In this document: positions 7,826-17,079 of the stretch, in pieces
How the letters are laid out: each line of letters starts with the position of its first letter
How positions within the stretch are numbered: the stretch's first letter is position 1
Assembly (NCBI RefSeq): GCF_022398475.1
Contig: NZ_JAKEVM010000008.1
Coordinates: 1-56,754 of the forward strand
DNA from: Pseudoalteromonas shioyasakiensis
GTDB taxonomy: Bacteria > Pseudomonadota > Gammaproteobacteria > Enterobacterales > Alteromonadaceae
DNA length: 56,754 nucleotides
Direction: 5' to 3'
Notes under the pieces: generated by a model
What the model saw: the letters and a program-made list of their open reading frames with translations, nothing else
Databases searched by the model: none
What the model was told of the DNA's origin: nothing
Program-made: the position numbers and the translations under genes

Positions 7826-8650
7826 CTAATGCCACGCAATCGGATCAAACTGATAAAAGCCAACCAGTAAATGATAAATTTCTGGGTCAAACTGTCTTAG
7901 CTCAGCGGGTTTTTCTAAGAAGGTTTCGGTGATAACAGCAAAAAACTCTGCCTCATTGGTCGCGCCATAGCTATGAATAACATGAGGCATGCCATAAGCT
8001 AAATGGGTTTTGAGTTGATTAAACGCGCGGCTAAATACTTTTGCCCACTTTTGGTAATCTTCGTTACTCGAAAGCAGTGGTGTACCCGTGGTTTTACCGG
8101 TTTCTTGGTCGAGCTGATGGGCAAATTCATGAAATACCAAATTATGACCATCACTTGGTAAGCGGTTCCCCTCAAGGACATCATGCCAACTCAATACCAA
8201 GGTTCCACCAGGCCATGATTCACCTTGACGCACGGTATTGTGATAACTGACAAGCCCAGCATTATCACGAGAAGTTTGCGGGGCATAATACGCGCTTGGG
8301 TATAAAAGGATCTCTTTTACATTACGATACAATGGCCACGGTTTATTAAGCACTAAAACACAGGCATCTGCCGCTACAATCAGCTTCATTGCATCATTAA
8401 GCTTAAGACCATCACAACCAATAAAGCGTTTTTCATTTAAAAACCAAACGATGTGACGCTCCAGCTTTTCACGATCGGCATCCGTCATCTTTCGGTAGAT
8501 AGGCATATATTTTAACAGCAGATTTTTTTGCTGAACATTGAGGGAGTTATTAAGGTATTTTTTCTGCCAAAAGTGATTACGGATATCGTCCCAGCGCCAG
8601 TAACACACAACAAAAATTATTAAAAAAAGTATCAAAACCAGGTTAAGCAT
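7826..8650 (-). CDS. mtfA: MtfA-type zinc peptidase (M90 family)
   Basis: The 274-residue protein has an N-terminal membrane helix (residues 1-18) and an M90 metallopeptidase domain. The zinc site is HEFAH at residues 174-178 within the family signature HEFAHQLD; the downstream NEAEFFAVITETFLE supplies the likely third ligand. E. coli MtfA (265 aa) is a cytosolic aminopeptidase that sequesters the glucose-PTS repressor Mlc. The visible membrane anchor is common in marine relatives. No ptsG or mlc gene is in the window, so a glucose-control role is only inherited. It stands alone on the minus strand, downstream of the diguanylate cyclase gene. Confidence 0.88.
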   Translation of the reverse strand: MLNLVLILFLIIFVVCYWRWDDIRNHFWQKKYLNNSLNVQQKNLLLKYMPIYRKMTDADREKLERHIVWFLNEKRFIGCDGLKLNDAMKLIVAADACVLVLNKPWPLYRNVKEILLYPSAYYAPQTSRDNAGLVSYHNTVRQGESWPGGTLVLSWHDVLEGNRLPSDGHNLVFHEFAHQLDQETGKTTGTPLLSSNEDYQKWAKVFSRAFNQLKTHLAYGMPHVIHSYGATNEAEFFAVITETFLEKPAELRQFDPEIYHLLVGFYQFDPIAWH

Positions 8651-8740
8651 TACTATCGCCTAAAAAACAATCTTGATACTTTAATGTGTGCAAACAAAAA
8701 AAGATCAATTGTTTACACACATTTTTATTTGAAAAGCTGA

Positions 8741-11647
8741 TTAATCGAGCGTAATACAGCCTTGATTATAAATAAAAATTTGGTTTCGACCGTTATTCTT
8801 CGCATTGTATAAAGCGTTATCGGCATGTGATAGCAAGCGGTCATAATCAGCAACTTGCGCGTTATCTGCTACACCAAAACTTACCGTGACAGAAAGACTA
8901 TCTGCTAATTCTGAGAAATCGTAACCCGCTATCTCTAAACGGATAATTTCACACAATCTTGCGGCTTCTTCAGCATTTTTGTATGGGAACAACAGGGTAA
9001 ATTCTTCACCCCCCCAACGCGCCGCATAGCCTTCATCAGGGAAATTCATACGCAGCAAACGAGCAATTTCACAAATCACTTTATCACCAATTAAGTGCGA
9101 GAAATTGTCATTAATCAGTTTGAAGTGATCAATATCCATAATGGCAATACTGAGCGTTTTATTATCACGTTGGAACTGACTAAAGTTTTCAGACAGCCAC
9201 ATATCGAAAGCACGTCTATTCGGTAATTGCGTTAATTGGTCATGATTCGCTAAATGAGCAAAGGCATCGGCTTGCGTTTGCAAATCATGCATTTGCTGTT
9301 CAACTTTTTCCGTTAACTCAATTTCAATGCGCTTGTAATGATATAAGCGGTATTTATAAATGGCATAAGCAGCAAAAAGCACAGCAACTAAGACAAATAA
9401 CTTAAAGCTGGTTTTTTGCCAAAAATAAGGGGCAATTTTAAAACGCAGAACTTGCTCATTATTTTGCCAGTCACTATTTGGGTAACCTGCACGCACTTTA
9501 AAGGTATATTTACCTGGTGGTAAATTGGTGTACTCGGTAATGGCCAAGCGCCCCCTGTCTACCCATTGTTGATTGTAACCACTTAGTTGAGTTTGGTAAT
9601 TTAACCGCCCAGGCATGATAAAACTTAGCCCAGCGTAGTTAAACGAAACACGAGAAACACCAGCAGGTAAGCTCAAAACCTCATTACCAACAGGTAAAGT
9701 CATGGGTTTGCCATCGACTTCAAAGCTTTCAATAACCGTCGATAATCGTCGTTTACTGGCTTCTTTTAAGCGCTCTGGTGTCGCAATAGCGACGCCTTTG
9801 GCTGTTGCAACCCATACTTGACCATCTGAATGAAGTACAGCAGCAGGGTTTGAACCGCCATTCGCTTGCGCGCTTAGCATGCCATCGCCTTCATCATAAA
9901 GCTGCATCGAAACGCTCATTGGTTGAACTTTTTCAGGGTTATCTAAAAGTGCAACTAGCTGAGCTTTGTTCACTTGAATAACACCGCGGTTACTGGTCAG
10001 CCACAATGAATCACCTTGCTCTATGACTTGGAATAGCTTATCGACCGGTAAACCTTGGTCTCGACCAAACAAACTCATTTTATCTGTACTGAGATTGTAA
10101 CGAACGAGACCTCTATCGGTCGCAAGCCACATTTTATAGCCATCTAAGTAAAAGCCGAATGCATATTCAGTGCTGAACTGCTTTGGAAACTCGAGTGTTT
10201 TAAACTGCTTTGTCGCTGGGTCATAAATGGACACACCCACTCCCGTGCCGACCCATAACCTGCCATGGTCATCCTCAACAAGGGCCATAATAAAATCACC
10301 AATTAAGCCATCTTCGGTGGTGAATAATTCGGTTTGCCCAGCAGGGTCTATTTTGGTTAAACCACCGGCGGTGCCAATCCATAAGTTATCTGCTTTATCG
10401 AACAACACAGCACGAACTTCGTTACTGTTCAGGCCATTATTGCGGTTTTTTACTGGGTAAATTTGCCCATTAACTACTTTCATCAAACCGGCAGTGTAAG
10501 TACCTAACCAAACACCACCTTGCTTATCCTCGGTTAAACTTAAAACGGATAGTGGGTCTTTTTCATAGGCTTGAGTAAGGGTTGTAAGCTTGCCATTTTC
10601 AATGCGATTTAAGCCATTACTGCTACCCACCCACAAGCTGCCATCAGAATGCGATAACACGGTACGCACATAGTCAGATGCAAGCCCACGGCTTTCACTC
10701 CAATTAGTAAATGGTGCTTCACGCAAGCGGAATAACCCGGCATTAGTGCCAACCCAAATACTTTTTTCGCGGTCTTGCAGTAAAGATAAAATACGGTTGT
10801 TGGGTAAGCCATCATCTGCCGCTAAGTTTTCAAGGCCTAAACTACTGAGTCTGAACACCCCTTTATTGATGGTACCAAACCACAAATCGCCCTGCGCATC
10901 TTCGAGTAAGCTAGCAATTGATTCGTTGTTAAGGACAGGATTAATAGCAACAAACTTATCGTTTTTCTTTTGCCATGCGCCTTTTTCAGTGCCGACAATT
11001 AAAGTGCCCGAATGAGTAAGTAATAAGGTAAACACAGAGGCATTAGGGAGCCCAGAGTCTTCACTGACCTTACTAACTTGCTTATTCTTTATTTGATAAA
11101 GACCATCACTGGTCGCAGCCCAAATAGTCCCTGTTTTGTCTTGTAAAAGACGGTATGCGCTTAGCTTATCAAGCAGTTTTTGCTCAGTGGCAGTTTCAGA
11201 AGCGCGGTAAACAATGCCTTGCCCTTCAAGTGCCAGCCATAGCTCACCTTGTTCAGTAACAAGTGCATGGTTAACCATGGCTGATGAACTTGGTAATGCT
11301 CGCCATCCCCCTTGTGAGCGAAGCGCAATACCGCCACGGGCACCCACGATATATAAATCACCATTATCCATCGGGATCAGGCTACGTAAGCCAGAATCAG
11401 GTAAGCCAGGAATTTCTGTTCGAGTAAAAAGTTTAAACTCACGACCATTAAAACGGGCAAGCCCTTCCCAGGTCGCTATCCAAATGTAACCATCTTTGGT
11501 TTGCGTAACGCCATTAATGCTATTGTGAGGAAGGCCGGCGCGAGTGCTCCAAGTCTCTGTAAAATAATCACTTAAAGAGAGGCGTGCAGAATCAGCAAAA
11601 GCGCTGAAACACAAGAAAAGAAAAATACAACTAACTACCCGCACCAT
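8741..11647 (-). CDS. Periplasmic-propeller (Reg_prop/Y_Y_Y) diguanylate cyclase
   Basis: The 968-residue protein is a one-component sensor that should make cyclic di-GMP. In order it has a signal peptide (MVRVVSCIFLFLCFSAFA), about a dozen two-component-regulator propeller repeats (WIGTAGGL, WVGTGVGV and similar), a Y_Y_Y domain (about 650-735), one membrane helix (about 745-763), a coiled coil, and a GGDEF domain with GGEEF at 879-883. The usual RxxD inhibitory site is absent: the D and R positions upstream of GGEEF are replaced, so product inhibition may be lost. The propeller probably reads an extracellular ligand, perhaps a saccharide as in hybrid sensors, but no polysaccharide gene is nearby. 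Confidence 0.88.
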   Translation of the reverse strand: MVRVVSCIFLFLCFSAFADSARLSLSDYFTETWSTRAGLPHNSINGVTQTKDGYIWIATWEGLARFNGREFKLFTRTEIPGLPDSGLRSLIPMDNGDLYIVGARGGIALRSQGGWRALPSSSAMVNHALVTEQGELWLALEGQGIVYRASETATEQKLLDKLSAYRLLQDKTGTIWAATSDGLYQIKNKQVSKVSEDSGLPNASVFTLLLTHSGTLIVGTEKGAWQKKNDKFVAINPVLNNESIASLLEDAQGDLWFGTINKGVFRLSSLGLENLAADDGLPNNRILSLLQDREKSIWVGTNAGLFRLREAPFTNWSESRGLASDYVRTVLSHSDGSLWVGSSNGLNRIENGKLTTLTQAYEKDPLSVLSLTEDKQGGVWLGTYTAGLMKVVNGQIYPVKNRNNGLNSNEVRAVLFDKADNLWIGTAGGLTKIDPAGQTELFTTEDGLIGDFIMALVEDDHGRLWVGTGVGVSIYDPATKQFKTLEFPKQFSTEYAFGFYLDGYKMWLATDRGLVRYNLSTDKMSLFGRDQGLPVDKLFQVIEQGDSLWLTSNRGVIQVNKAQLVALLDNPEKVQPMSVSMQLYDEGDGMLSAQANGGSNPAAVLHSDGQVWVATAKGVAIATPERLKEASKRRLSTVIESFEVDGKPMTLPVGNEVLSLPAGVSRVSFNYAGLSFIMPGRLNYQTQLSGYNQQWVDRGRLAITEYTNLPPGKYTFKVRAGYPNSDWQNNEQVLRFKIAPYFWQKTSFKLFVLVAVLFAAYAIYKYRLYHYKRIEIELTEKVEQQMHDLQTQADAFAHLANHDQLTQLPNRRAFDMWLSENFSQFQRDNKTLSIAIMDIDHFKLINDNFSHLIGDKVICEIARLLRMNFPDEGYAARWGGEEFTLLFPYKNAEEAARLCEIIRLEIAGYDFSELADSLSVTVSFGVADNAQVADYDRLLSHADNALYNAKNNGRNQIFIYNQGCITLD

Positions 11648-11778
11648 AAAACTAAAACCCTGATATTTATTATCGTTCTATTCAGTGATGTAGCTCTGTG
11701 AAGCCAAAGTCATCCCTAACTTCAGATAATACTACATTAGTTGCAATTTTTACTCACTTTAATGACATTTAGCAACAA

Positions 11779-12435
11779 TCAATTACAAAAATTCGTAATT
11801 TTTTCTTGCAGTATTTTCACAAATCGCGCCACATGCAAGCCATCCATCAAAGCATGATGCACATCGATTGAAAGCGGCATCTTGCCAGTTTGTGAATCAT
11901 ATTGACCAAACACAAACTTAGGAATACCAAGACCATGCCCCTCACTTACAGCATGCGAGAAGCCGCTAAAGTTTAACCATGGAAGTACTGAGATATGAAT
12001 AAGGTCAGGCTGCCCTTCTGTTGCAGCAAATGCATCAGAGAAAAATGGTTTTGCTTTACTTGTTTTACCCACAGCAATAGCGTGTTTTGAAAAGTCTGCC
12101 ATCGACGCTTGTTTTTCAAAATAACTAAAGCGAAATGTTTCATCTTCTGCAAGCTCGACCACACTTCCTCTTACCGATGACAGTTGTACCGGCAACGAAT
12201 CAATAATACGGTGGCGCATTGGTGCATAGTCATGACATGCTTCAAGTGTTAGGTAAATATAGCTGTGAAAGAAGGAATACGGTTCTGCTTTGCACTTGTT
12301 GTAAAGAGCCGCCATGTCGAGTGAAACACATACATTAAAATATGGCAGAGAAAATTCTTTGAAAAAAGCGAAATGCTGTTTGCGAGGCCAAGTAGCTAGA
12401 TCGATAGGTGTAATTTCACAAGATGGAGTTTTCAT
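11779..12435 (-). CDS. catA: Type A chloramphenicol acetyltransferase-like enzyme
   Basis: The 218-residue protein matches the CatA length (about 213-220). The catalytic histidine motif HHALMDG is at 193-199, with the active histidine at 194, followed by LHVARF as in CAT-III. The ISVLPWLNFSGFSHA block supplies the conserved serine near position 149. N-terminal WPRKQHFAFF is also family-typical. Family members acetylate chloramphenicol with acetyl-CoA; some relatives use other alcohols. No insertion sequence, integron site or odd base composition surrounds it, so it looks like a resident chromosomal gene. Drug activity is not proven from sequence. Confidence 0.85.
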   Translation of the reverse strand: MKTPSCEITPIDLATWPRKQHFAFFKEFSLPYFNVCVSLDMAALYNKCKAEPYSFFHSYIYLTLEACHDYAPMRHRIIDSLPVQLSSVRGSVVELAEDETFRFSYFEKQASMADFSKHAIAVGKTSKAKPFFSDAFAATEGQPDLIHISVLPWLNFSGFSHAVSEGHGLGIPKFVFGQYDSQTGKMPLSIDVHHALMDGLHVARFVKILQEKITNFCN

Positions 12436-12514
12436 TAGGTGCCCTCGAGATTTAAAAGCCGAGTTTACCTAGCCTGCGTGACTTCGTCACCTTGATGCGA
12501 TAAATAACAGAGAC

Positions 12515-12542
12515 AAAAAAGGTGCGACTTGCGCACCTTTTT
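12515..12542. terminator. Terminator downstream of leucine dehydrogenase
   Basis: AAAAAAGGTGCG (12515-12526) pairs with CGCACCTTTTT (12532-12542) around a 5-nt loop. On the minus strand it ends in a T run just after the dehydrogenase stop. Confidence 0.82.
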
Positions 12543-12568
12543 ACCTGTAAATTTATCGATTTACTAAA

Positions 12569-13609
12569 TTATAAGCCGTTTTCGATGATTTCTAATGCGA
12601 GTTCATCGGCAATTAAATGCGTCGACTTCTGCTCTTTTTCAGAGCGAGCAAAGATTTCTGTTAGCGTATCAAAAATGCCTTCAACGTGTTTCGTTGATGC
12701 TTCTGCACTATAACCTTCTGGTGCCGTTTCGTAATAAACGTTGATGATACCACCTGCGTTAATTACGTAATCTGGTGCATATAAGATACCTTTTTCGCGG
12801 ATGATCTCACCGTGACGAGACTCTGCTAATTGGTTATTCGCACAACCAGCAATAATTGTTGCTTTTAAACGCGGGATAGTCGTGTCATTTACCGTTGCGC
12901 CAAGTGCACATGGTGCATACACATCAACATCTAAGTCGTAGATTTCATCAATACCCACAGCCGTTGCATTGAAGTCATTTACAACACGCTCAACAGCTTG
13001 TTCGTTGATATCTGTTACAAATAATGTTGCGCCCGCTTCATGTAGGTGTTTACAAAGGCCATATGCTACTGCACCTAAACCTTGCACGGCTACTTTGATA
13101 CCAGCAAGATCTTGATGACCTCGTTGATGTTGTAAAGCGGCTTTAATACCTAAGAATGTACCATATGCTGTGAACGGTGAAGGGTTACCACTTTTACCTT
13201 CAAGGCCTAATACATAGTTAGTTTCTTTATTCATGATAGCCACATCATCACAAGTGATGTTTACATCTTCAGCTGAATAGTAGCTACCGCTTAAACGCTC
13301 TAACTGGCGACCAAATGCACGGAAAAGTTGCTCTGATTTAATTTCTTTAGCATTACCGATGATCACTGACTTACCGCCACCAAATGGTAAACGTGCCACA
13401 GCATTTTTGTAGGTCATACCTTTTGATAAACGAAGTGCATCAGTAACAGCATCTTCATCAGTTGTGTAGTTCCACATTCTGCAACCACCAACCGCTGGAC
13501 CTAACTTGGTATTGTGAACCGCGATAATAGCTTTTAGGCCTGATTCTTTATCTGAACAAAACACCACTTGCTCGTGGTTATCAAAGTCGACTTTATTAAA
13601 TACAGCCAC
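12569..13609 (-). CDS. ldh: Leucine dehydrogenase (Glu/Leu/Phe/Val dehydrogenase family)
   Basis: NAD-dependent oxidative deamination of leucine, valine and isoleucine to their 2-oxo acids, the entry step to branched-chain catabolism. The 346-residue protein has the dimerisation/catalytic domain with Lys68 in GMTYKNAV and Lys80 in PFGGGKSVI, the same positions as in Bacillus leucine dehydrogenase. The Rossmann motif GLGAVA follows at about 175. AGCANNQL and PDYVINAGG are also typical. A perfect TTACGT-N2-ACGTAA dyad upstream suggests LiuR control. The gene is monocistronic, between its own terminator and a 400-bp leader region. Confidence 0.92.
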   Translation of the reverse strand: MAVFNKVDFDNHEQVVFCSDKESGLKAIIAVHNTKLGPAVGGCRMWNYTTDEDAVTDALRLSKGMTYKNAVARLPFGGGKSVIIGNAKEIKSEQLFRAFGRQLERLSGSYYSAEDVNITCDDVAIMNKETNYVLGLEGKSGNPSPFTAYGTFLGIKAALQHQRGHQDLAGIKVAVQGLGAVAYGLCKHLHEAGATLFVTDINEQAVERVVNDFNATAVGIDEIYDLDVDVYAPCALGATVNDTTIPRLKATIIAGCANNQLAESRHGEIIREKGILYAPDYVINAGGIINVYYETAPEGYSAEASTKHVEGIFDTLTEIFARSEKEQKSTHLIADELALEIIENGL

Positions 13610-13837
13610 AGTTAAATACTCCGAAATTTTCTTACCCTAAGGGGTGTGAGCGCTGAAAGTGCCGAGACTTTATCACTTCGTTTGCTCCCTTGCCACTAAA
13701 TGAGATGATAAAACTAAGCAAAGTTCTCAAGCCGAAATAACAACTCAAAAACTAACACTTTATGGAAAAAATATACCAATCAATGTACGCATTAAGCATT
13801 GTTAATTCAAAACAAAATATTAACATTACAAACTTTA

Positions 13838-13851
13838 TTACGTGAACGTAA
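13838..13851. promoter_or_regulatory. LiuR-like operator upstream of ldh
   Basis: TTACGT-GA-ACGTAA is a perfect 14-bp dyad. It resembles the MerR-family LiuR box (TTTACGT-N2-ACGTAAA type), which controls leucine/isovalerate utilisation genes in gammaproteobacteria. It lies about 230 bp before the ldh start codon, so a long leader or a second promoter is implied. Confidence 0.55.
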
Positions 13852-13964
13852 AGGTAAAGTATAGCGTAAAGAAAAAGTGACAAGAAGAATGTGCCGATAA
13901 AGCCAATTAAAATCGGCTTTTAAAGAGATGTTAGAGAAATAGCTGAGACTGGTCAGAGCTGAAA

Positions 13965-13991
13965 AAAAACGGCGCAGGTGCGCCGTTTTTT
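13965..13991 (-). terminator. Terminator of fumA
   Basis: CGGCGCA (13970-13976) and TGCGCCG (13979-13985) form a GC-rich stem flanked by A and T runs. On the minus strand it follows the fumarase stop by about 20 bp. Confidence 0.85.
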
Positions 13992-14010
13992 CAAGAGAGT
14001 TGCAAGATGG

Positions 14011-15537
14011 TTACTTTAATTTGCCATCAAGTTCTTCGATTTTTGCTTTCCAAATAGCAGGACCTTGCGTATGCGCATTGGCGCCTTCACTATCAACAGC
14101 AACCGTTACTGGCATATCTTCTACTTCAAACTCGTAGATTGCTTCCATACCTAAATCTTCGAACGCAACAACACGTGCTTTCTTGATTGCTTTAGATACA
14201 AGGTAAGCTGCACCACCTACTGCCATTAAGTAGATAGATTTATTGTTTTTGATTGATTCAACTGTTGCAGGACCACGCTCTGCTTTACCAATCATACCGA
14301 TGATGCCCGTTTTTTCTAACATCATATCAGTGAATTTATCCATACGAGTCGCAGTTGTAGGGCCAGCAGGACCTACAGCTTCATCACCCACTGCATCTAC
14401 AGGGCCAACGTAGTAGATAAACTTGTTATCAAAATCAACGCCTTCAGGTAAACCTTCACCTGATTGGATCATATCTTGTAAACGTTTATGCGCGGCATCA
14501 CGACCCGTTAAGATAGTACCAGACAGAAGAACCGTTTCACCCATCTTCCATTCTTGCGTGTCTTCTTTAGTCAGTGTGTTTAAATCAACACGACGTGTAC
14601 CTTCACCTACTTCAAATGTAACTTCTGGCCAATCTTCAAGTTTAGGCGCTTTAAGATCAGCTGGGCCTGAACCATCTAATGTGAAGTGAACGTGACGAGT
14701 TGCCGCACAGTTCGGGATCATAACCACTGGTTTTGATGCTGCGTGAGTCGGTGCCGTTTTAACTTTCACATCAACTACGGTTGTTAAACCACCTAGGCCT
14801 TGTGCACCAATACCTAATTTATTAGCACGTTCGAAGATATCGATACGCATTTTTTCTTCTGTTGTTTCTGCGCCGCGCTCAATAAGCTCGTGAATATCAA
14901 CCGGATCCATTAATGATTCTTTAGCAAGTACCGCAGCTTTTTCTGCAGTACCACCAATACCTATACCTAGCATGCCAGGTGGACACCAGCCCGCACCCAT
15001 TGTTGGTAATGTTTTTTCAACCCATGCAGCCACATCATCAGATGGGTTAAGCATAACCATTTTCGTTTTATTTTCTGAGCCGCCGCCCTTCGCTGCCACC
15101 ATTACTTCTACTTCAGCGCCTGGCACTAAGTCGATATGAACAACTGATGGAGTATTGTCTTTGGTGTTTTTACGCGTGCCAGCAGGGTCTGCAACAATTG
15201 ATGCACGTAATGGGTTATCTGGGTTTAAGTATGCGCGACGTGTACCTTCATCAACCATTTGCTGAACAGTCATGTCTGTTTTATCCCACTTAACATCCAT
15301 ACCTACTTTTACGAAACAAGTAATGATACCTGTATCTTGGCACAGTGGACGTTTACCTTCAGCAGACATACGAGAGTTAATTAAAATTTGCGCAATGGCA
15401 TCTTTTGCCGCTTTGCTTTGCTCTTTGTTGTAAGCTTTTTCTAAGGCTTGTACGAAATCGAGAGGGTGATAAAAAGAAATGTATTGCAATGCATCTTCAA
15501 TGCTATCAATGAAGTCTTGCTGACGAATTGTACTCAT
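14011..15537 (-). CDS. fumA: Class I fumarate hydratase (4Fe-4S)
   Basis: Interconverts fumarate and malate in the citric acid cycle, using an oxygen-sensitive 4Fe-4S cluster. The 508-residue protein has the fused alpha (residues 1-~300) and beta (~310-508) domains of class I enzymes. E. coli FumA has 548. Cluster cysteines are visible in RPLCQDTG, GAGWCPPGM and IPNCAATRH. The beta-domain motif LLSGTILTGRDAAHKR and GPTTATRMDKF are also present. It is transcribed alone, with its own terminator, and diverges from pabB. Some annotations call such proteins fumarase B; sequence alone does not separate these paralogues. Confidence 0.93.
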   Translation of the reverse strand: MSTIRQQDFIDSIEDALQYISFYHPLDFVQALEKAYNKEQSKAAKDAIAQILINSRMSAEGKRPLCQDTGIITCFVKVGMDVKWDKTDMTVQQMVDEGTRRAYLNPDNPLRASIVADPAGTRKNTKDNTPSVVHIDLVPGAEVEVMVAAKGGGSENKTKMVMLNPSDDVAAWVEKTLPTMGAGWCPPGMLGIGIGGTAEKAAVLAKESLMDPVDIHELIERGAETTEEKMRIDIFERANKLGIGAQGLGGLTTVVDVKVKTAPTHAASKPVVMIPNCAATRHVHFTLDGSGPADLKAPKLEDWPEVTFEVGEGTRRVDLNTLTKEDTQEWKMGETVLLSGTILTGRDAAHKRLQDMIQSGEGLPEGVDFDNKFIYYVGPVDAVGDEAVGPAGPTTATRMDKFTDMMLEKTGIIGMIGKAERGPATVESIKNNKSIYLMAVGGAAYLVSKAIKKARVVAFEDLGMEAIYEFEVEDMPVTVAVDSEGANAHTQGPAIWKAKIEELDGKLK

Positions 15538-15718
15538 TACGGGTTCCTTAAGTTTTTATCGCGTAGCGCTGTACGTGATCCTGAGTAAACCGGTGACGAA
15601 GATTTACTCTACGGGTTAGTCATGGCATCACTATAAAGGAAATCATAACGCTGCCAATCAAATTTAACTTATGATACCCTCCTCGCCCGTTTCGGGCTAG
15701 TTATTCAGGGCAATGTAG

Positions 15719-17062
15719 ATGATAAACGATGAAAATTTGTGCATTAAATTAAATTTAAGTGGTGATTGCATCGCGCTATTTAGTCATTTTGCTCATTTGC
15801 CCCATGCAGTGTTGCTCGATTCAGCCAATAGCGAGCATGTAAATAGCCGCTTCGATATCATTGCTATTGCACCATTAAAGCAATTAGAAGTGCGCGAAAA
15901 TACATGCTTTGTCGACGGCAAAACACAATCAAGTGATTGTTTTAGCTTGATGAAAGAAGGTCTTCAGGAATTTAATCACACAGCTAACCCTAATAACCTA
16001 CCCTTTACAGGTGGGTGGCTTGGCTATTTTGGTTATGACCTAGGTCGTGTGATTGAAAGCATGCCAAGTACTGCCGAAAACGACATTAACATGCCACAAA
16101 TGGCTGTAGGCCTTTATCCAGATGCTCTTATTTATGATAAGCAACAACAAAGCTGGTTTTACGTCTGTCAGCCAAATCATAATCGCTTAGCGCTATACCA
16201 GCAGCACCTAAACGAAAAGCCAGCAAGTGCAGAGTTCGCGCTACAAAGCGACTGGCAATCAAACATGAGTCAAGCCAGCTACAGCGAAAAGTTCGAGAAA
16301 ATTCAAGCTTATTTAAAAAGTGGTGACTGCTACCAGATCAACCTTGCACAGCGTTTTAAAGCTGAATTTTCAGGTTCAACATGGCAAGCATATAAACAAC
16401 TTCGAGAAGCCAATAAAGCACCATTTTCAAGCTATATAAATCACCCTGATGGCGCTATTTTATCTATTTCACCAGAGCGTTTTATTTCGATTAATCAGGG
16501 CCAAATAGAAACCAAGCCAATTAAAGGAACGCTCCCTCGTTTGGCTGACTCTGAACAAGACCAAGCGCAAGCAACTCGTTTACAGCAATCAGAAAAAGAC
16601 CGCGCAGAAAATGTCATGATTGTTGATCTGCTGCGCAACGATTTAGGCAAAGTGGCTCGCCCAGGTAGTGTCACCGTCCCCTCGTTATTTGCAATTGAAA
16701 GCTTTCCGGCTGTGCATCATTTAGTAAGTACAGTGCGCGCAGAGTTAGCAGATGGCAAAGATGCCGTTGACCAAATTCATGCCGCTTTCCCAGGTGGTTC
16801 AATTACCGGAGCGCCGAAAATTCGCGCTATGGAAATCATAGAAGAGCTCGAGCCGCATCGCCGTAGTGTGTACTGCGGCTCAATTGGCTATTTAAGTGCC
16901 TGTGGCAACATGGATACCAGTATCACAATTCGTACTTTAGTGTGCCACAAAGGTGCAATCTATTGCTGGGCTGGCGGTGGCATTGTGGCTGATTCAAAGG
17001 TCGACTTGGAGTACCAAGAAACTTACGATAAAGTAAATAAAATACTGCCTTTATTAAAGTAA
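15719..17062 (+). CDS. pabB: Aminodeoxychorismate synthase component I
   Basis: Adds ammonia (supplied by PabA) to chorismate to give 4-amino-4-deoxychorismate for folate synthesis. The 447-residue protein has an N-terminal anthranilate-synthase-I-like domain and the C-terminal chorismate-binding domain. The PIKGTLPR motif, with the lysine typical of PabB rather than the alanine of TrpE, distinguishes it from anthranilate synthase. GGSITGAPKIRAMEIIEELE and YCGSIGYLS are the usual chorismate-site blocks. pabA is not in the window. The leader contains a small GCCCG/CGGGC hairpin. The nudL gene follows after 17 bp, as in many gammaproteobacteria. Confidence 0.93.
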   Translation: MINDENLCIKLNLSGDCIALFSHFAHLPHAVLLDSANSEHVNSRFDIIAIAPLKQLEVRENTCFVDGKTQSSDCFSLMKEGLQEFNHTANPNNLPFTGGWLGYFGYDLGRVIESMPSTAENDINMPQMAVGLYPDALIYDKQQQSWFYVCQPNHNRLALYQQHLNEKPASAEFALQSDWQSNMSQASYSEKFEKIQAYLKSGDCYQINLAQRFKAEFSGSTWQAYKQLREANKAPFSSYINHPDGAILSISPERFISINQGQIETKPIKGTLPRLADSEQDQAQATRLQQSEKDRAENVMIVDLLRNDLGKVARPGSVTVPSLFAIESFPAVHHLVSTVRAELADGKDAVDQIHAAFPGGSITGAPKIRAMEIIEELEPHRRSVYCGSIGYLSACGNMDTSITIRTLVCHKGAIYCWAGGGIVADSKVDLEYQETYDKVNKILPLLK

Positions 17063-17079
17063 AAGTTGAAGTAACTACC

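Larger units (their letters stand above)
13610..14010. other. Long intergenic region between ldh and fumA
   Basis: I see no credible coding frame in this 401-bp gap. It holds the AT-rich ldh leader, the LiuR-like dyad at 13838-13851, a weaker hairpin at 13899-13920 (AAAGCC and GGCTTT ends) and the fumarase terminator at 13965-13991. Confidence 0.6.
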
